In this document: positions 1 to 5,942 of the stretch, piece after piece | How positions within the stretch are numbered: the stretch's first letter is position 1 | How the letters are laid out: each line of letters starts with the position of its first letter | NCBI GenBank assembly: GCA_947372005.1 | Contig: CANBRV010000109.1 | Span: 1 to 7,333, forward strand | DNA: 7,333 nucleotides | Source: Comamonadaceae bacterium | Lineage (GTDB): Bacteria; Pseudomonadota; Gammaproteobacteria; Burkholderiales; Burkholderiaceae_C | Reading direction: 5' to 3' | The notes under the pieces: generated by a model | The model's input: only the letters and a program-made list of their open reading frames with translations | The model's database searches: none | Told to the model about the DNA's origin: nothing | Position numbers and translations under genes: made by a program

Positions 1-122
1 GCCTTCACCACAGCCCAGACGCGAGCATCGCCACTAGCGGCGTTGGCAAGTTGAACACGCATCAGGTTATGCCTGAGCGCTTCTACATGAATAGTGGCCT
101 GAATGGGACGAGAGTTAACCAT
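1..122 (-). CDS. alr: Alanine racemase, N-terminal fragment (runs off the left edge)
   Basis: This is the first 40 codons plus two bases of a minus-strand gene, with ATG at 122-120. The reading begins MVNSRPIQATIHVEALRHNL and reaches WAVVKA at the window edge. That matches the start of PLP-dependent alanine racemase, which interconverts L- and D-alanine in the cytosol for peptidoglycan synthesis. The strand and helix with the HNL motif (residues 18-20) are typical of the alanine racemase N-terminal barrel. K40 in AVVKA is in the position of the lysine that carries the PLP cofactor. The gene is divergent from the small membrane-protein/lplT unit. The bases just before the ATG contain a GGGG run but no well-spaced Shine-Dalgarno. 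The rest of the gene lies outside the window, so intactness cannot be judged. Confidence 0.93.
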   Translation of the reverse strand, partial: MVNSRPIQATIHVEALRHNLMRVQLANAASGDARVWAVVK

Positions 123-183
123 GACCCCAAGTGTAGGCGAGACAGCTCAAATTGACCTTGGAGGCAGTACACTCTCTCGCAAT

Positions 184-396
184 ATGAACGCTAAATCAAA
201 ATTAGTAGAGGGAATGACCGATGCCGCTGGCTTTGTCATTGGCTCGTTGATCGCATTTGGATTAGGTCGACTACTCGGCTTTGATCTATTTGCACCAGGC
301 TACGGCTTTAGTAGCACGGTTGCCATTTTGCTAGCTGGTCTTGGCGCTGGCTTAGGTGTTGCAGCTGCTAGGCGGCTGGTCGCTCGGATGCCCTAA
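184..396 (+). CDS. Small two-helix membrane protein of unknown function
   Basis: I do not recognise a characterised family. The 70-residue protein starts with a short polar stretch (MNAKSKLVEGMTD), followed by two glycine- and alanine-rich hydrophobic segments at roughly residues 14-33 and 43-62. The loop between them contains FDLFAPGYGF, and the end is basic (ARRLVAR). The pattern indicates a small inner-membrane helical hairpin, and the Gly-x-x-x-Gly-like spacing would allow tight helix packing. It sits 10 bases upstream of lplT on the same strand, so the two are probably co-transcribed. The start is uncertain: ATG at 121 (91 aa) has a GAGAG six bases upstream but would overlap the alr start and add a polar leader. 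ATG at 184 leaves room for divergent promoters but lacks a well-spaced Shine-Dalgarno (GGAGG at 160-164 is too far). Confidence 0.6.
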   Translation: MNAKSKLVEGMTDAAGFVIGSLIAFGLGRLLGFDLFAPGYGFSSTVAILLAGLGAGLGVAAARRLVARMP

Positions 397-406
397 CAAG
401 AACGCT

Positions 407-1690
407 ATGAAACGCGGCTTTTACACCATCATGGCGGCGCAGTTTTTTAGCTCGCTGGCAGACAATGCTATTTTCATAGTCGCGATCGAATTACTGCGTA
501 GCGTGAATGCTCCTGGCTGGCATGCAGCGGCTTTAGTTCCTATGTTTGCCTTTTTCTACGTGGTTCTCGCACCTTTCGTGGGGGCGTTTGCTGATGCGCG
601 CCCCAAAGGCACGGTGATGTTCTATAGCAACGCGATCAAGGTAGCAGGCTGTCTCTTTATGCTCTTTGGTTCGCATCCACTTCTTGCCTATGCGTTTGTG
701 GGATTGGGGGCAGCAATTTACTCGCCAGCTAAATACGGCATCTTGACCGAGCTACTTCCGGCATCACAATTAGTAAAGGCAAATGGGTGGATTGAGGGTC
801 TGACCATCGGCTCCATCATTTTGGGCGTACTCTTAGGTGGTCAATTGGTGGGGCACAACGTCTCTGTTGTGCTGCTGTCGTTTGACATCCCGATTTTTGA
901 CACCTTTGTAGATACCCCCCCTGAGGCAGCCATTTGCATTTTGGTTTTTGTCTATGCTATTGCCGCATGGTTTAACACGCGTATTCCTCTTACGGGCGTT
1001 GAAATACGTCCATTACCCAAAAATTTATTAACGCTGCTTCCCGATTTCTGGCTTTGTAATAAGCGCTTATGGAGGGATAAGCTTGGGCAAATTTCGCTGT
1101 CCACGACTACGCTTTTTTGGGGTGTCAGTGGCAATCTGCGTTACATTGTTTTAGCTTGGAGTGCTGCAGCCCTCGGCTACACCACCACGCAAGCCTCTAA
1201 TCTTGTAGGCGTTGTCGCCATTGGCACAGCAGCGGGCGCCATCATTGCATCGCTCTATTGCCGCCTAGATAAGGCAACAAAAGTGATGCCTCTTGGGATT
1301 GGTATGGGGCTTTTAATTTTGCTACTCAATTTCATCAATAACGTCTGGCTAGCCGCACCGTTTTTAATACTGCTAGGTGCATTTGGTGGGTTTTTAGTCG
1401 TGCCTATGAATGCGCTGCTACAACACCGTGGCCATAACTTAATGGGGGCTGGCCGTTCAATTGCCGTGCAAAACTTTAACGAGCAGCTATGCATTCTCTC
1501 TTTAGGCATTGGCTATACCTACTCAACCAGCCACGGCGTATCGGCATTCGGGGCTATTACAGGCTTTGGACTTTTAGTAGCTGGCGTGATGTGGCTCATT
1601 AAGCGCTGGCATGCCTCTAACCTTATCCGCTATAAAGACGTTGTTGACCATCAACTTGCGGTCGCAAGAAACGATAACCTTCACGACTAA
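407..1690 (+). CDS. lplT: Lysophospholipid transporter LplT (MFS)
   Basis: This 427-residue polytopic protein belongs to the major facilitator superfamily. The family flips lysophospholipids, notably lysophosphatidylethanolamine, across the inner membrane for re-acylation. Diagnostic stretches are AAQFFSSLADNAIFIVAIE at the N-terminus, the MFS motif-A-like loop with DARPKG (residues 63-68), PAKYGILTELLP (from residue 107), and a C-terminal half with NFNEQLCILSLG. Repeated hydrophobic segments fit the usual 10-12 helices, and length is slightly above the E. coli protein (397 aa). An in-frame ATG at 356 would add 17 residues read from inside the preceding gene, so MKRGFYT at 407 is preferred, although its Shine-Dalgarno is weak. 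In E. coli lplT is followed by aas. No acyltransferase is present here, and a cytochrome b gene begins 6 bases after the stop. Confidence 0.92.
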   Translation: MKRGFYTIMAAQFFSSLADNAIFIVAIELLRSVNAPGWHAAALVPMFAFFYVVLAPFVGAFADARPKGTVMFYSNAIKVAGCLFMLFGSHPLLAYAFVGLGAAIYSPAKYGILTELLPASQLVKANGWIEGLTIGSIILGVLLGGQLVGHNVSVVLLSFDIPIFDTFVDTPPEAAICILVFVYAIAAWFNTRIPLTGVEIRPLPKNLLTLLPDFWLCNKRLWRDKLGQISLSTTTLFWGVSGNLRYIVLAWSAAALGYTTTQASNLVGVVAIGTAAGAIIASLYCRLDKATKVMPLGIGMGLLILLLNFINNVWLAAPFLILLGAFGGFLVVPMNALLQHRGHNLMGAGRSIAVQNFNEQLCILSLGIGYTYSTSHGVSAFGAITGFGLLVAGVMWLIKRWHASNLIRYKDVVDHQLAVARNDNLHD

Positions 1691-1696
1691 AACACC

Positions 1697-2377
1697 ATGA
1701 ACGCATCTACTCGTCCGCTCCGTGTTTGGGATCTACCCACCCGAATCTTCCATTGGCTACTAGCTTTTTGCGTCATCTCATCCATCATTTCTGGCGAGGT
1801 TGGTGGAGACGCCATCATTTGGCATTTCCGCCTTGGCTACTGCGTCATTGCGTTGTTGATTTTTCGCGTGGTTTGGGGCTTTGTAGGTGGGTACTGGTCA
1901 CGGTTTAAACAGTTTTTTTATTCGCCTCTCACAATCCTTCGTTATCTACGCGGCCAAAGCAAACCTGAGCATGAAGTGGGACACAACCCGCTCGGATCTC
2001 TATCCGTCTGGGGCCTGCTTTTTATATTGGGCGCACAAGTTGCTACAGGTTTGATGAGCGATGACGAAATCGCCAGCCAAGGACCGTTGGTTCAATTTAT
2101 TACTGGCGCGACCTCAAGTCTTGCAACCAGCTATCACAAGCACTGGGGGAAAGTCATCATCATTTTGCTCATCGCCTTGCACATCGCAGCGATTTTGTTT
2201 TACTTTTTCAAAAAGAAAGAGAACTTGATTCGCCCTATGCTACGCGGCGATAAAGATGTGCAGGTTGACATTGATCTTCTACCATCTCAAGATAAAGCTA
2301 CGCAGCGCATTACAGCCCTTATTATTTTTGCAGCCATCGCATTCACAGTTGCCTACGCTGTCCAGCGCTTGGGCTAA
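1697..2377 (+). CDS. Cytochrome b561-family (cytochrome b/b6-like) membrane protein
   Basis: This 226-residue protein has the layout of the small bacterial di-haem b-type cytochromes related to b561 and the hydrogenase b-subunit. It starts RVWDLPTRIFHWLL, then has hydrophobic segments at about 18-33, 40-63, 100-118, 150-171 and 206-222. Candidate haem ligands are H19 (FHWL), H43 (WHFRLGY), one of H147/H149 (YHKHWGK) and H162 (ALHIAA). Two histidines on helix pairs is the family pattern. Its role would be electron transfer across or within the inner membrane, often between quinol and a periplasmic c-type cytochrome or dehydrogenase. No such partner lies in this window, so donor and acceptor are unknown. 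The start is 6 bases after the lplT stop, implying co-transcription, and no clear Shine-Dalgarno is visible. The end converges with the glycosidase gene, 10 bases apart. Confidence 0.88.
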   Translation: MNASTRPLRVWDLPTRIFHWLLAFCVISSIISGEVGGDAIIWHFRLGYCVIALLIFRVVWGFVGGYWSRFKQFFYSPLTILRYLRGQSKPEHEVGHNPLGSLSVWGLLFILGAQVATGLMSDDEIASQGPLVQFITGATSSLATSYHKHWGKVIIILLIALHIAAILFYFFKKKENLIRPMLRGDKDVQVDIDLLPSQDKATQRITALIIFAAIAFTVAYAVQRLG

Positions 2378-2390
2378 GCCACCCTGCTTA
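2375..2390. repeat. Short inverted repeat joining two convergent stop codons
   Basis: TAAGC, a six-base loop, then GCTTA. The left arm contains the TAA of the cytochrome b gene and the right arm contains the TAA (minus strand) of the glycosidase gene. The stem is only 5 bp and neither side is followed by a T-run, so it is not a convincing terminator. It is recorded because it fills the whole junction between the two convergent units. Confidence 0.35.
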
Positions 2391-3914
2391 AATCATGATC
2401 TGCAGGGCTTCAGGCTTGGTTTCTTGCATCTGCGTGATGTATACAGGCTCTAAGCCAAGCTTGATGCTAATGTGACCACTTGCGTTGTTACTGAAGGTGT
2501 TGGGCTCTAGGTTAAATTGTTTTTCACACACTTCCAAGCTGTTGGCGCCTTGTGGAGGCATCACTCGCGCAGTGGATGATTTGGATGTTGTAGCCCAAAC
2601 GGCTGTACACCAACGATTGGAGCCGCATCGAAAACGTACAGCGTAAATAGGACTAATAGACGCATCAAAAGCCTCTTTGACACTGCCTGCCACCTCGGCC
2701 GTCTGGCCAATAATCCATTCAAACTCACTAGCTTGAATCAATACCGGTATAAGCACTGCTAAACGACGCCAAGCCAGTTTAGGGGTCAGATCGTTGTGAA
2801 GTAAACCAAAGTTGTGTTCAATATCTTCTTTGTTGTCGCCAGAGTCAATAAAGTTATGAAACACCAATCCTTGGACATAAGATTGCGAGAAGCACAAGAT
2901 TGCCAGCCTTGTCAAAAAAGCTGCTTGTAAGGTTTCGTCTATGCCATACCCCCAACTCGATCCAATTGAAAAATTGCTTTTTTCAGCAGTAGGAAAACCA
3001 GTCTCCGTGATAAAAAATGGCAGTGTTCTTTCGCTATACCCTTTGACCTCGCGCAACAACTGTTGTCGGGTAAATACAAGATAGTTCATTAATCGCTCGG
3101 GAGAGCCATTAATCTTGAAAAAATAAGGATGAAGGCCAATACCATCTGCTGACTGGAGCACACCAGGATGGTTAAGCGTTCGCACTAAAAATTCATTGTC
3201 TGGCAATCCATTGGCTTCTTTGGAAATAGCTAGTCCTTGGGTAATGGCCATAGCATCGGGGCTTTTTTTATGTATAGCTGCGGCTGCATGGACAAAGAGT
3301 TGCGCATACAAGGATCCGCGCCGAATTTCTTCATTGCCCTTAAAGTGCGCCGTCAAGTTCCATTCATTCCAGACTTCAAACAATCTTGTGTTTGGCTGGT
3401 CTTCCATGATATGAAGCGTATAAGCAATAAAACCTTTAATAAATTGTGAAAACACAGCCGTAGTTGGCATAGTCTCACCTCTCCAGTACGCGTTATTGCC
3501 GTAGCAGAGTAAGCGCAAGGATTCAATTTCATTGTTTTTGTATGTGTTGCGAATGTGATCTTCTGCTGTCGTCACAAAACGATCCCTCACGTACGGACCA
3601 TTTATTTTCTGCTGAACCCAAGCCCACTCGTGCGAGTCACGAGTCACATTTCCGCCCAACTGATGTAATAAAGTTGACACCTTCGTCAGGTCTCTACGCA
3701 GTCGAGACTGCTCTATCCAATTTACGTTGAGTCCAAGCAATCGCTTCTTAAGCAATGTTGGTTGAATCAATGGTAATTGGGCCACCTGTTCTAGCAATTC
3801 GTTTTGTGGCAAGTCGTAATGCCAGTCTTTCTTGCGTTTTTGCCACCTCCAATACCCCGACGCTGCTGCAACCACCAACGCTATGCCACTAAGCGCGAAT
3901 ATGCGACGTTTCAT
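2388..3914 (-). CDS. Membrane-anchored clan GH-A glycoside hydrolase (possibly GH39/PslG-like)
   Basis: This 508-residue protein has one hydrophobic segment near the N-terminus (about residues 5-20) followed by a large soluble domain. The domain shows the signature of a clan GH-A (beta/alpha)8 retaining glycosidase. The acid/base glutamate is probably E184 in EVWNEWN, HPY at 262-264 falls in a barrel-strand position, and the nucleophile is probably E304 in FITETGFP. A late barrel segment reads FHNFIDSGD (352-360) and ends EHNFGLLHNDLTPKLAW. The closing segment resembles family 39/PslG-like and family 5-like enzymes, in which the end of the barrel carries a TPK motif. About 110 residues after the barrel could be a beta-rich accessory domain. 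Substrate is unknown; exopolysaccharide hydrolysis is an inference. It lies 36 bases after the M48 protease stop, has no visible Shine-Dalgarno, and has no polysaccharide genes beside it. Confidence 0.8.
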   Translation of the reverse strand: MKRRIFALSGIALVVAAASGYWRWQKRKKDWHYDLPQNELLEQVAQLPLIQPTLLKKRLLGLNVNWIEQSRLRRDLTKVSTLLHQLGGNVTRDSHEWAWVQQKINGPYVRDRFVTTAEDHIRNTYKNNEIESLRLLCYGNNAYWRGETMPTTAVFSQFIKGFIAYTLHIMEDQPNTRLFEVWNEWNLTAHFKGNEEIRRGSLYAQLFVHAAAAIHKKSPDAMAITQGLAISKEANGLPDNEFLVRTLNHPGVLQSADGIGLHPYFFKINGSPERLMNYLVFTRQQLLREVKGYSERTLPFFITETGFPTAEKSNFSIGSSWGYGIDETLQAAFLTRLAILCFSQSYVQGLVFHNFIDSGDNKEDIEHNFGLLHNDLTPKLAWRRLAVLIPVLIQASEFEWIIGQTAEVAGSVKEAFDASISPIYAVRFRCGSNRWCTAVWATTSKSSTARVMPPQGANSLEVCEKQFNLEPNTFSNNASGHISIKLGLEPVYITQMQETKPEALQIMI

Positions 3915-3950
3915 TTTTATTTAATGATCAACCAACCATACGTGAGCCAT

Positions 3951-4829
3951 TTAGCGCCTAGGTAATGCAGTTTGCGATTGATTTTTTATCGCAGCCTGAT
4001 AAAGCGGCTCTACGATTTTCCCAACACGTGCTAAATCTGCGGCGCGTGATTCTGGTGATGGATGCGTACTTAAAAATGCTGGTGGACGACCACCGCCTAA
4101 GGCGCTCATTTTTTGCCAAAGCGTAATAGCCGCTTTGGGGTTATAGCCAGCTCTAGCTGCAAGCTCTAATCCAATATCATCAGCCTCAACCTCGGCTTGT
4201 CGGCTGTGCGGCAATCCAAATGCGACTTGTAAGCCGTTTTGAGCTAAGTTTGGATCTACAGTCACGCCCAAAAGGGCTCCGCCTATCACGGCACCAACCC
4301 CAACAACACCCAAGACTTGTTGCCGCGATTGTTGCTCGCGTACGTGTTCACGTAGCGCATGTGCAATCTCATGCCCCATAACAGCTGCTAACTCATCATC
4401 GGTGATTTTGAGCTGCTGGATTAAACCCGTATAGACGGCAATCTTGCCACCAGCCATGCAAAAGGCATTGACCTCCTCACTTTGGAAGACATTGACTTCC
4501 CACTTCCAGCCCACCGCATCTGGACGATAAACAGCGACCTGCGGAATCAAACGATTAGCAATTCCTTGCACGCGCCCCAGAAGGGCTGGGTCGGTGTTCA
4601 AAGTCCGTTTTTGTCCGGCTTCTTGCCTAAGCTGCGCATAAGCTGCCGCTGATTGCTGATCGATTTGCTCTCTGGATACGCCCATTTGCTGCTTGCGCGT
4701 AATACCAACCGCGCCAGCTTGCGTGGTCTGGACAGTTTCACAGCCTTGCAATGCAGTCATAGCGATCATCGCTAAAGCCATAGTAGATATGGCTTTTCGC
4801 GCTTTGAATCTAGGCAGCAAAGCAAGCAT
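3951..4829 (-). CDS. M48-family zinc metalloprotease, lipoprotein (LoiP/BepA-like)
   Basis: This 292-residue peptidase probably acts on the inner face of the outer membrane in protein quality control, as LoiP (YggG) and BepA do in E. coli. The N-terminus has a basic region, a hydrophobic helix and a lipobox ending LQGC (lipidated cysteine C30). The next residue is E, not D, which favours outer-membrane sorting. The active site is HEIAH (H153, E154, H157) and the third zinc ligand is probably E213 in EVEAD. A conserved THPSPESR lies at 255-262. A glycine-rich hydrophobic stretch at 172-190 follows the catalytic helix. I chose ATG at 4829 over the TTG directly before it; AAAGG within the end of the peroxiredoxin gene is well placed as Shine-Dalgarno. 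The gap to that gene is 3 bases, so translational coupling is likely. The exact orthologue is not resolved. Confidence 0.9.
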   Translation of the reverse strand: MLALLPRFKARKAISTMALAMIAMTALQGCETVQTTQAGAVGITRKQQMGVSREQIDQQSAAAYAQLRQEAGQKRTLNTDPALLGRVQGIANRLIPQVAVYRPDAVGWKWEVNVFQSEEVNAFCMAGGKIAVYTGLIQQLKITDDELAAVMGHEIAHALREHVREQQSRQQVLGVVGVGAVIGGALLGVTVDPNLAQNGLQVAFGLPHSRQAEVEADDIGLELAARAGYNPKAAITLWQKMSALGGGRPPAFLSTHPSPESRAADLARVGKIVEPLYQAAIKNQSQTALPRR

Positions 4830-4832
4830 CAA

Positions 4833-5339
4833 TTAAGCCTTTGCTTGTGCGAGCATGGTTGCAGCATCACTCACTTCAAACTTGCCTGGACCCTCGACAT
4901 TGAGGCTGGCAACCTTGCCATCTTTAATCAACATGGAATAACGGTTAGAGCGCAGCCCCATCCCTTTGCTTGTTAGATCAAGTGTCAGCCCTGTCGCTTG
5001 CGTAAACGCAGCACTGCCGTCTGCCAACATGCGTACTTTTACGCCTGTCTTTTGATCGCGTGCCCACGCGCCCATCACGAACGCATCGTTCACGCTAATG
5101 CACCAAATTTCATCCACGCCAGCAGCTTTTAATTCGCTGAAATTCTCAACATAACCAGGAACATGTTTAGCCGAGCAAGTTGGCGTAAATGCGCCAGGTA
5201 GTGCAAATAAAGCAATTGTTTTCCCAGCGCTAGCTTTGGTTGTATCTACAGCATTTGGGCCGATCGAGCAGCCATTGCCCTCAATCTCTGAAAATTCCAT
5301 AAGTGTTGCTTGAGGTAGTGTGTCGCCAACTTTAATCAT
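4833..5339 (-). CDS. Peroxiredoxin, Prx5/AhpE-like thiol peroxidase
   Basis: This 168-residue thioredoxin-fold protein matches the Prx5 subfamily, which reduces hydrogen peroxide and alkyl hydroperoxides in the cytosol. The catalytic loop PGAFTPTCSAKHVPGY puts the peroxidatic cysteine at C55, with the conserved P48 and T52 before it. Further family traits are WCISVNDAFVMGAWA (C80 onward) and GLRSNRYSMLI, which carries the conserved arginine. C24 and C80 are other cysteines that might act in resolution; the mechanism (1-Cys or 2-Cys, glutathione or glutaredoxin) cannot be told from sequence. The start MIKVGDTLP at 5339 is chosen because GGAG lies six bases upstream; an in-frame ATG at 5351 would overlap that site. 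The gene follows the S10-operon terminator and precedes the M48 protease by 3 bases. Confidence 0.93.
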   Translation of the reverse strand: MIKVGDTLPQATLMEFSEIEGNGCSIGPNAVDTTKASAGKTIALFALPGAFTPTCSAKHVPGYVENFSELKAAGVDEIWCISVNDAFVMGAWARDQKTGVKVRMLADGSAAFTQATGLTLDLTSKGMGLRSNRYSMLIKDGKVASLNVEGPGKFEVSDAATMLAQAKA

Positions 5340-5345
5340 AATGTG

Positions 5346-5349
5346 CTCC
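5346..5349 (-). promoter_or_regulatory. Shine-Dalgarno that fixes the peroxiredoxin start
   Basis: GGAG lies six bases before the ATG at 5339. It overlaps an upstream in-frame ATG at 5351, which is therefore unlikely to be the start, since that ATG has only A/T-rich sequence before it. Confidence 0.7.
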
Positions 5350-5357
5350 ATTTAAAA

Positions 5358-5386
5358 ATATTAATTGTAAAAACAAAACGGCCCAA
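5358..5386 (-). promoter_or_regulatory. Possible sigma70-type promoter for the peroxiredoxin unit
   Basis: On the minus strand TTGGGC (5386-5381) and TAATAT (5363-5358) are separated by exactly 17 bases, with the start site expected near 5351. The -35 box matches 3 of 6 consensus bases and the -10 box 4 of 6, so it is weak. The -35 box lies in the 3' arm of the S10 terminator stem. If real, it would let the peroxiredoxin-M48 unit be expressed independently of the ribosomal operon. Confidence 0.3.
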
Positions 5387-5403
5387 GTTTCCTTGAGCCG
5401 TTT
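5370..5403 (-). terminator. Rho-independent terminator of the S10 operon
   Basis: Reading on the minus strand, the arm AAACGGCTCAAG (5403-5392), a GAAA tetraloop (5391-5388) and the arm CTTGGGCCGTTT (5387-5376) make a 12-bp stem with one G-U pair. It is followed at once by TGTTTTTAC. Stem, GNRA-type loop and T-run are all as expected for an intrinsic terminator. It lies about 30 bases after the rpsQ stop and separates the ribosomal genes from the peroxiredoxin gene. Confidence 0.9.
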
Positions 5404-5408
5404 GCTAT

Positions 5409-5420
5409 GTGACGAGTCAC
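5409..5420. repeat. Near-palindrome GTGAC-GA-GTCAC
   Basis: Two 5-base arms are separated by two bases. It lies between the rpsQ stop-codon hairpin and the terminator. The two-base spacer makes it a poor RNA hairpin, so a dyad protein site is as likely as an RNA element; chance is also possible. Confidence 0.35.
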
Positions 5421-5450
5421 GCAGTGGAGTTTAGATTAAACCAACACTGC
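5421..5450 (-). other. Imperfect hairpin enclosing the rpsQ stop codon
   Basis: On the transcript strand GCAGTG (5450-5445) pairs with CACTGC (5426-5421), and inside it GTTTA (5441-5437) pairs with TAAAC (5433-5429) across a 3-base loop. A 3-by-2 internal loop separates the two helices. The TAA stop (5438-5436) lies in the inner stem and loop. It has no T-run, so it is not itself a terminator. It might protect the mRNA 3' end or influence terminating ribosomes; that is inference. Confidence 0.45.
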
Positions 5451-5702
5451 TTTTTCAACGAGTCGTGTGACAACCCAATTTTTTGTTTTGGACAAAGGAC
5501 GTGATTCTGTAATCTCGACCGTATCACCCATGTGGAAGTCTCCATTTTCATCGTGCGCGTGATATTTGCTGGATTTACCAACAATTTTTCCGTAAAGCTC
5601 ATGCTTCACGCGGCGCTCGACCAAGACGGTCACTGTTTTGCTTCGTTTGTCGCTTACTACCTTGCCAATCAAGGTGCGCGTCAGAGAGGTTTTTTCTGTC
5701 AT
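5436..5702 (-). CDS. rpsQ: 30S ribosomal protein S17
   Basis: This 88-residue protein is a full-length S17, an early-binding OB-fold protein of the 16S rRNA 5' domain. Recognisable stretches are LIGKVVSDKRSKTVTVLVERRVKHELYGK (strands 1-2 of the barrel), the KSSKYHAHDE loop and GDTVEITESRPLSKTKNW, the classic S17 signature region. Length is close to the E. coli protein (84 aa). The gap from rpmC is 17 bases, with GGAA about 10 bases before the ATG. It is the last gene of the S10 cluster in this window. A hairpin encloses its stop codon and a strong terminator follows; rplN is not downstream. Confidence 0.98.
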   Translation of the reverse strand: MTEKTSLTRTLIGKVVSDKRSKTVTVLVERRVKHELYGKIVGKSSKYHAHDENGDFHMGDTVEITESRPLSKTKNWVVTRLVEKAVLV

Positions 5703-5719
5703 TTTGCGTATTCCTTAAT

Positions 5720-5926
5720 TTATTGGGCAGCTTGCTTTTGCGCAAGAATCGTCTTGGCACGAGCAACATCACGGCGAGCAGCACCAACTAACGCAGTGTT
5801 AGTCAATTGTTGCGTGGCTTTTTGCATGCGTAGGCCAAAGTGTGCTTTTTGCAAATCTTTAACTTCTGCTGTGAGGCCAGCAACATCTTTGTCGCGCAGG
5901 TTTTTAAGTGTTTGGGCAGCTTTCAT
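5720..5926 (-). CDS. rpmC: 50S ribosomal protein L29
   Basis: This 68-residue protein is the expected size for L29, a two-helix protein beside the peptide exit tunnel near the L23 docking site for trigger factor and SRP. It begins MKAAQTLKNLRDKDVAGL, followed by the helix LQKAHFGLRMQKATQQLTN (the usual form of this conserved segment is LxxELxxLRxQxAxGQLxN) and ends with a basic helix carrying RRDVARAKTIL. AGGA lies about nine bases before the ATG. It sits in the standard order rplP-rpmC-rpsQ, 16 bases downstream of rplP. The glutamate-leucine of the common motif is KAHF here, and the protein has an alanine/glutamine-rich end; both are within normal variation. Confidence 0.97.
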   Translation of the reverse strand: MKAAQTLKNLRDKDVAGLTAEVKDLQKAHFGLRMQKATQQLTNTALVGAARRDVARAKTILAQKQAAQ

Positions 5927-5942
5927 CTTTTGTGGTCCTTGA

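Noticed and set aside
152..183. TTGACC at 152-157 as a -35 box for the plus-strand unit
   Set aside because: No acceptable -10 hexamer lies 16-18 bases downstream, so I could not support a promoter there.
356..406. Longer N-terminus for lplT from ATG at 356
   Set aside because: The extra 17 residues are an out-of-frame reading of the end of the preceding gene and do not resemble the LplT N-terminus, which starts naturally at MKRGFYT (407).
2375..2390. Bidirectional terminator between the convergent cytochrome b and glycosidase genes
   Set aside because: Only a 5-bp stem is present and no T-run follows on either strand.
3625..3650. Tandem GAGTCAC heptamers in the glycosidase gene resembling the GTGAC/GTCAC motif after rpsQ
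   Set aside because: They lie in coding sequence (reading VTRDSHE), the shared core is short, and no further copies were noticed, so chance is the simplest explanation.
5532..5942. Plus-strand open frame of 136 codons opposite rpsQ and rpmC
   Set aside because: It is fully antisense to two certain ribosomal protein genes, and its cysteine- and phenylalanine-rich translation looks like a shadow frame.
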